NCBI GenBank assembly: GCA_949948825.1
Contig: CATLIJ010000163.1
Span: forward strand, 1-6,019
DNA: 6,019 bases
DNA from: an uncultured Clostridiaceae bacterium
GTDB lineage: Bacteria > Bacillota > Clostridia > Lachnospirales > Lachnospiraceae
Reading direction: 5' to 3'
Positions within the stretch are counted from its first letter, which is position 1. Every line of letters begins with the position of its first letter. A program made the position numbers and the translations under genes. Under the pieces are notes generated by a model. The model was not told the DNA's origin, ran no database searches, and was given only the letters and a program-made list of their open reading frames with translations. Of this stretch, positions 5,179 to 6,019 are shown piece by piece.

Positions 5179-6019
5179 TTACATTAATGGAGCCACTGCC
5201 TTCATCAGACCTCCTGTCAATTTTACCCTCCATTTTTCCTTTCGGACCGTATCCATTGTCACCTGTCTGCATTTGGCAAGAGTGGACTGAAAATCCGCCT
5301 CAATATTTTTGATACAGTCTGTGCGGTACATATACGCAGCACATTCAAAGTGATGATAAAGGCTGCGGTAATCCAGATTGATGGTTCCCACCACTGCCTC
5401 CCTGCTGTCGCTGACAAATACCTTTGCGTGGACAAATCCTGGCGTGTATTCATAGATCTTCACTCCGGATTCCAGCAAAGATTCATAATGGGTTTTGGCC
5501 AGAGCATAGGGAGCAGCCTTGTCTGGTATCCCCGGAAGCAAAAGAACCACCTCCACTCCTCTCTCTGCGGCAAACTTAAGAGCAGTTTCCATCTCTCCGT
5601 CCAGAATCAGATACGGAGTCATAATATGTACATAGGACAAGGACCGGTTTAAAAGATCCATATAAACCCGCTCCCCAAGCTTCTCATCATCCAGCGGACT
5701 GTCTCCGTAGGGAATCACATAACCATTTTCTTTATTTATTGACAATGGGGGAAAAGAAAGGAAATGTGCGGTCTCATCTTCTCTTTCCGAAATTCTCCAC
5801 ATTTGCAGAAACATCAGTGTGAAGCTTCTCACTGCTTCTCCCTTCAGCATAATGGCAGCATCCTTCCAATGCCCATATTTTACCTTCTGGTTAATGTATT
5901 CATCTGCCAGATTCACCCCTCCGTTAAAAGCAGTATGGTTGTCAATGACCAGAATCTTTCTGTGGTCCCGGTAATTATAGCAGGTGGAGACAAAAGGAGA
6001 CACAGGCGCAAACACCTTG
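5179..6019 (-). CDS. cls: Cardiolipin synthase, C-terminal part, cut by the window edge
   Basis: This is a phospholipase D superfamily enzyme of the bacterial cardiolipin synthase type, which condenses two phosphatidylglycerol molecules into cardiolipin and glycerol at the membrane. Both HKD motifs are present. Motif 1 is HRKILVID followed by AFNGGVN; motif 2 is HAKVFVSD followed by VGTINLDYRS. In the visible 278 codons they lie at about 18-35 and 196-217. The stretch NYRDHRKILVID is characteristic of Cls. The frame stays open to the right edge, and the GTG at 6015-6013 is an internal Val codon (preceding codon AAG), not a start. Family members are about 480-510 aa, so roughly 200-230 residues, including the usual two membrane segments, lie outside. 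The visible part is intact. Its promoter is outside the window. Confidence 0.93.
   Translation of the reverse strand, partial: KVFAPVSPFVSTCYNYRDHRKILVIDNHTAFNGGVNLADEYINQKVKYGHWKDAAIMLKGEAVRSFTLMFLQMWRISEREDETAHFLSFPPLSINKENGYVIPYGDSPLDDEKLGERVYMDLLNRSLSYVHIMTPYLILDGEMETALKFAAERGVEVVLLLPGIPDKAAPYALAKTHYESLLESGVKIYEYTPGFVHAKVFVSDSREAVVGTINLDYRSLYHHFECAAYMYRTDCIKNIEADFQSTLAKCRQVTMDTVRKEKWRVKLTGGLMKAVAPLM

Noticed and set aside
6013..6015. GTG as the start of the cardiolipin synthase gene
   Set aside because: The frame stays open to the window edge, and family members have about 200 or more residues before the first HKD motif, so this is an internal Val codon of a gene cut by the window.

Overview
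The window looks like ordinary chromosome from a gut-type Firmicute, most likely a Lachnospiraceae / Clostridium cluster XIVa relative. This is inferred from moderate GC with AT-rich spacers, strong AGGAGG-type ribosome sites, Gram-positive style lipoproteins with Thr/Ala/Glu linkers, and a GlgX-type debranching enzyme. The exact genus cannot be fixed from the sequence alone.

Left part (1-381): a minus-strand tRNA-Thr(GGT) gene has its own near-consensus promoter (205-233) and its own AT-rich intrinsic terminator (29-72). Between it and glgX lies a 48-bp palindromic insertion (273-320) flanked by a perfect 8-bp direct repeat GTCCCAAG. This has the form of a miniature mobile element caught with its target-site duplication. 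A second hairpin (331-370) terminates glgX.

Middle (382-3061): glgX (minus strand, 716 aa) encodes a complete GH13 glycogen debranching enzyme / isoamylase with all catalytic motifs. Upstream is a 529-bp non-coding spacer. It holds a hairpin in the likely glgX leader (2668-2720), a weak candidate glgX promoter, a 152-bp element made of three abutting hairpins (2800-2951) that shares its end sequence and a core motif with the 48-bp element, and an extended -10 promoter for the next gene.

Right (3062-6019): two consecutive plus-strand lipoprotein genes. The first (443 aa) couples a PsbP/Mog1-like domain (inferred) to a C-terminal DUF1266 domain. The second (203 aa) is a Thr-rich-linker lipoprotein with a helical domain and no recognised family; it has a textbook promoter preceded by three helically phased A-tracts. 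A bidirectional terminator (5135-5177) separates it from the convergent C-terminal part of a cardiolipin synthase gene, which runs off the right edge.

The genes do not form one pathway: there is tRNA supply, glycogen breakdown, two surface lipoproteins of unknown role, and membrane phospholipid synthesis. No defence system, CRISPR array, or phage module is visible. The most notable content is the pair of related palindromic elements flanking glgX and the lipoprotein with the DUF1266 domain.
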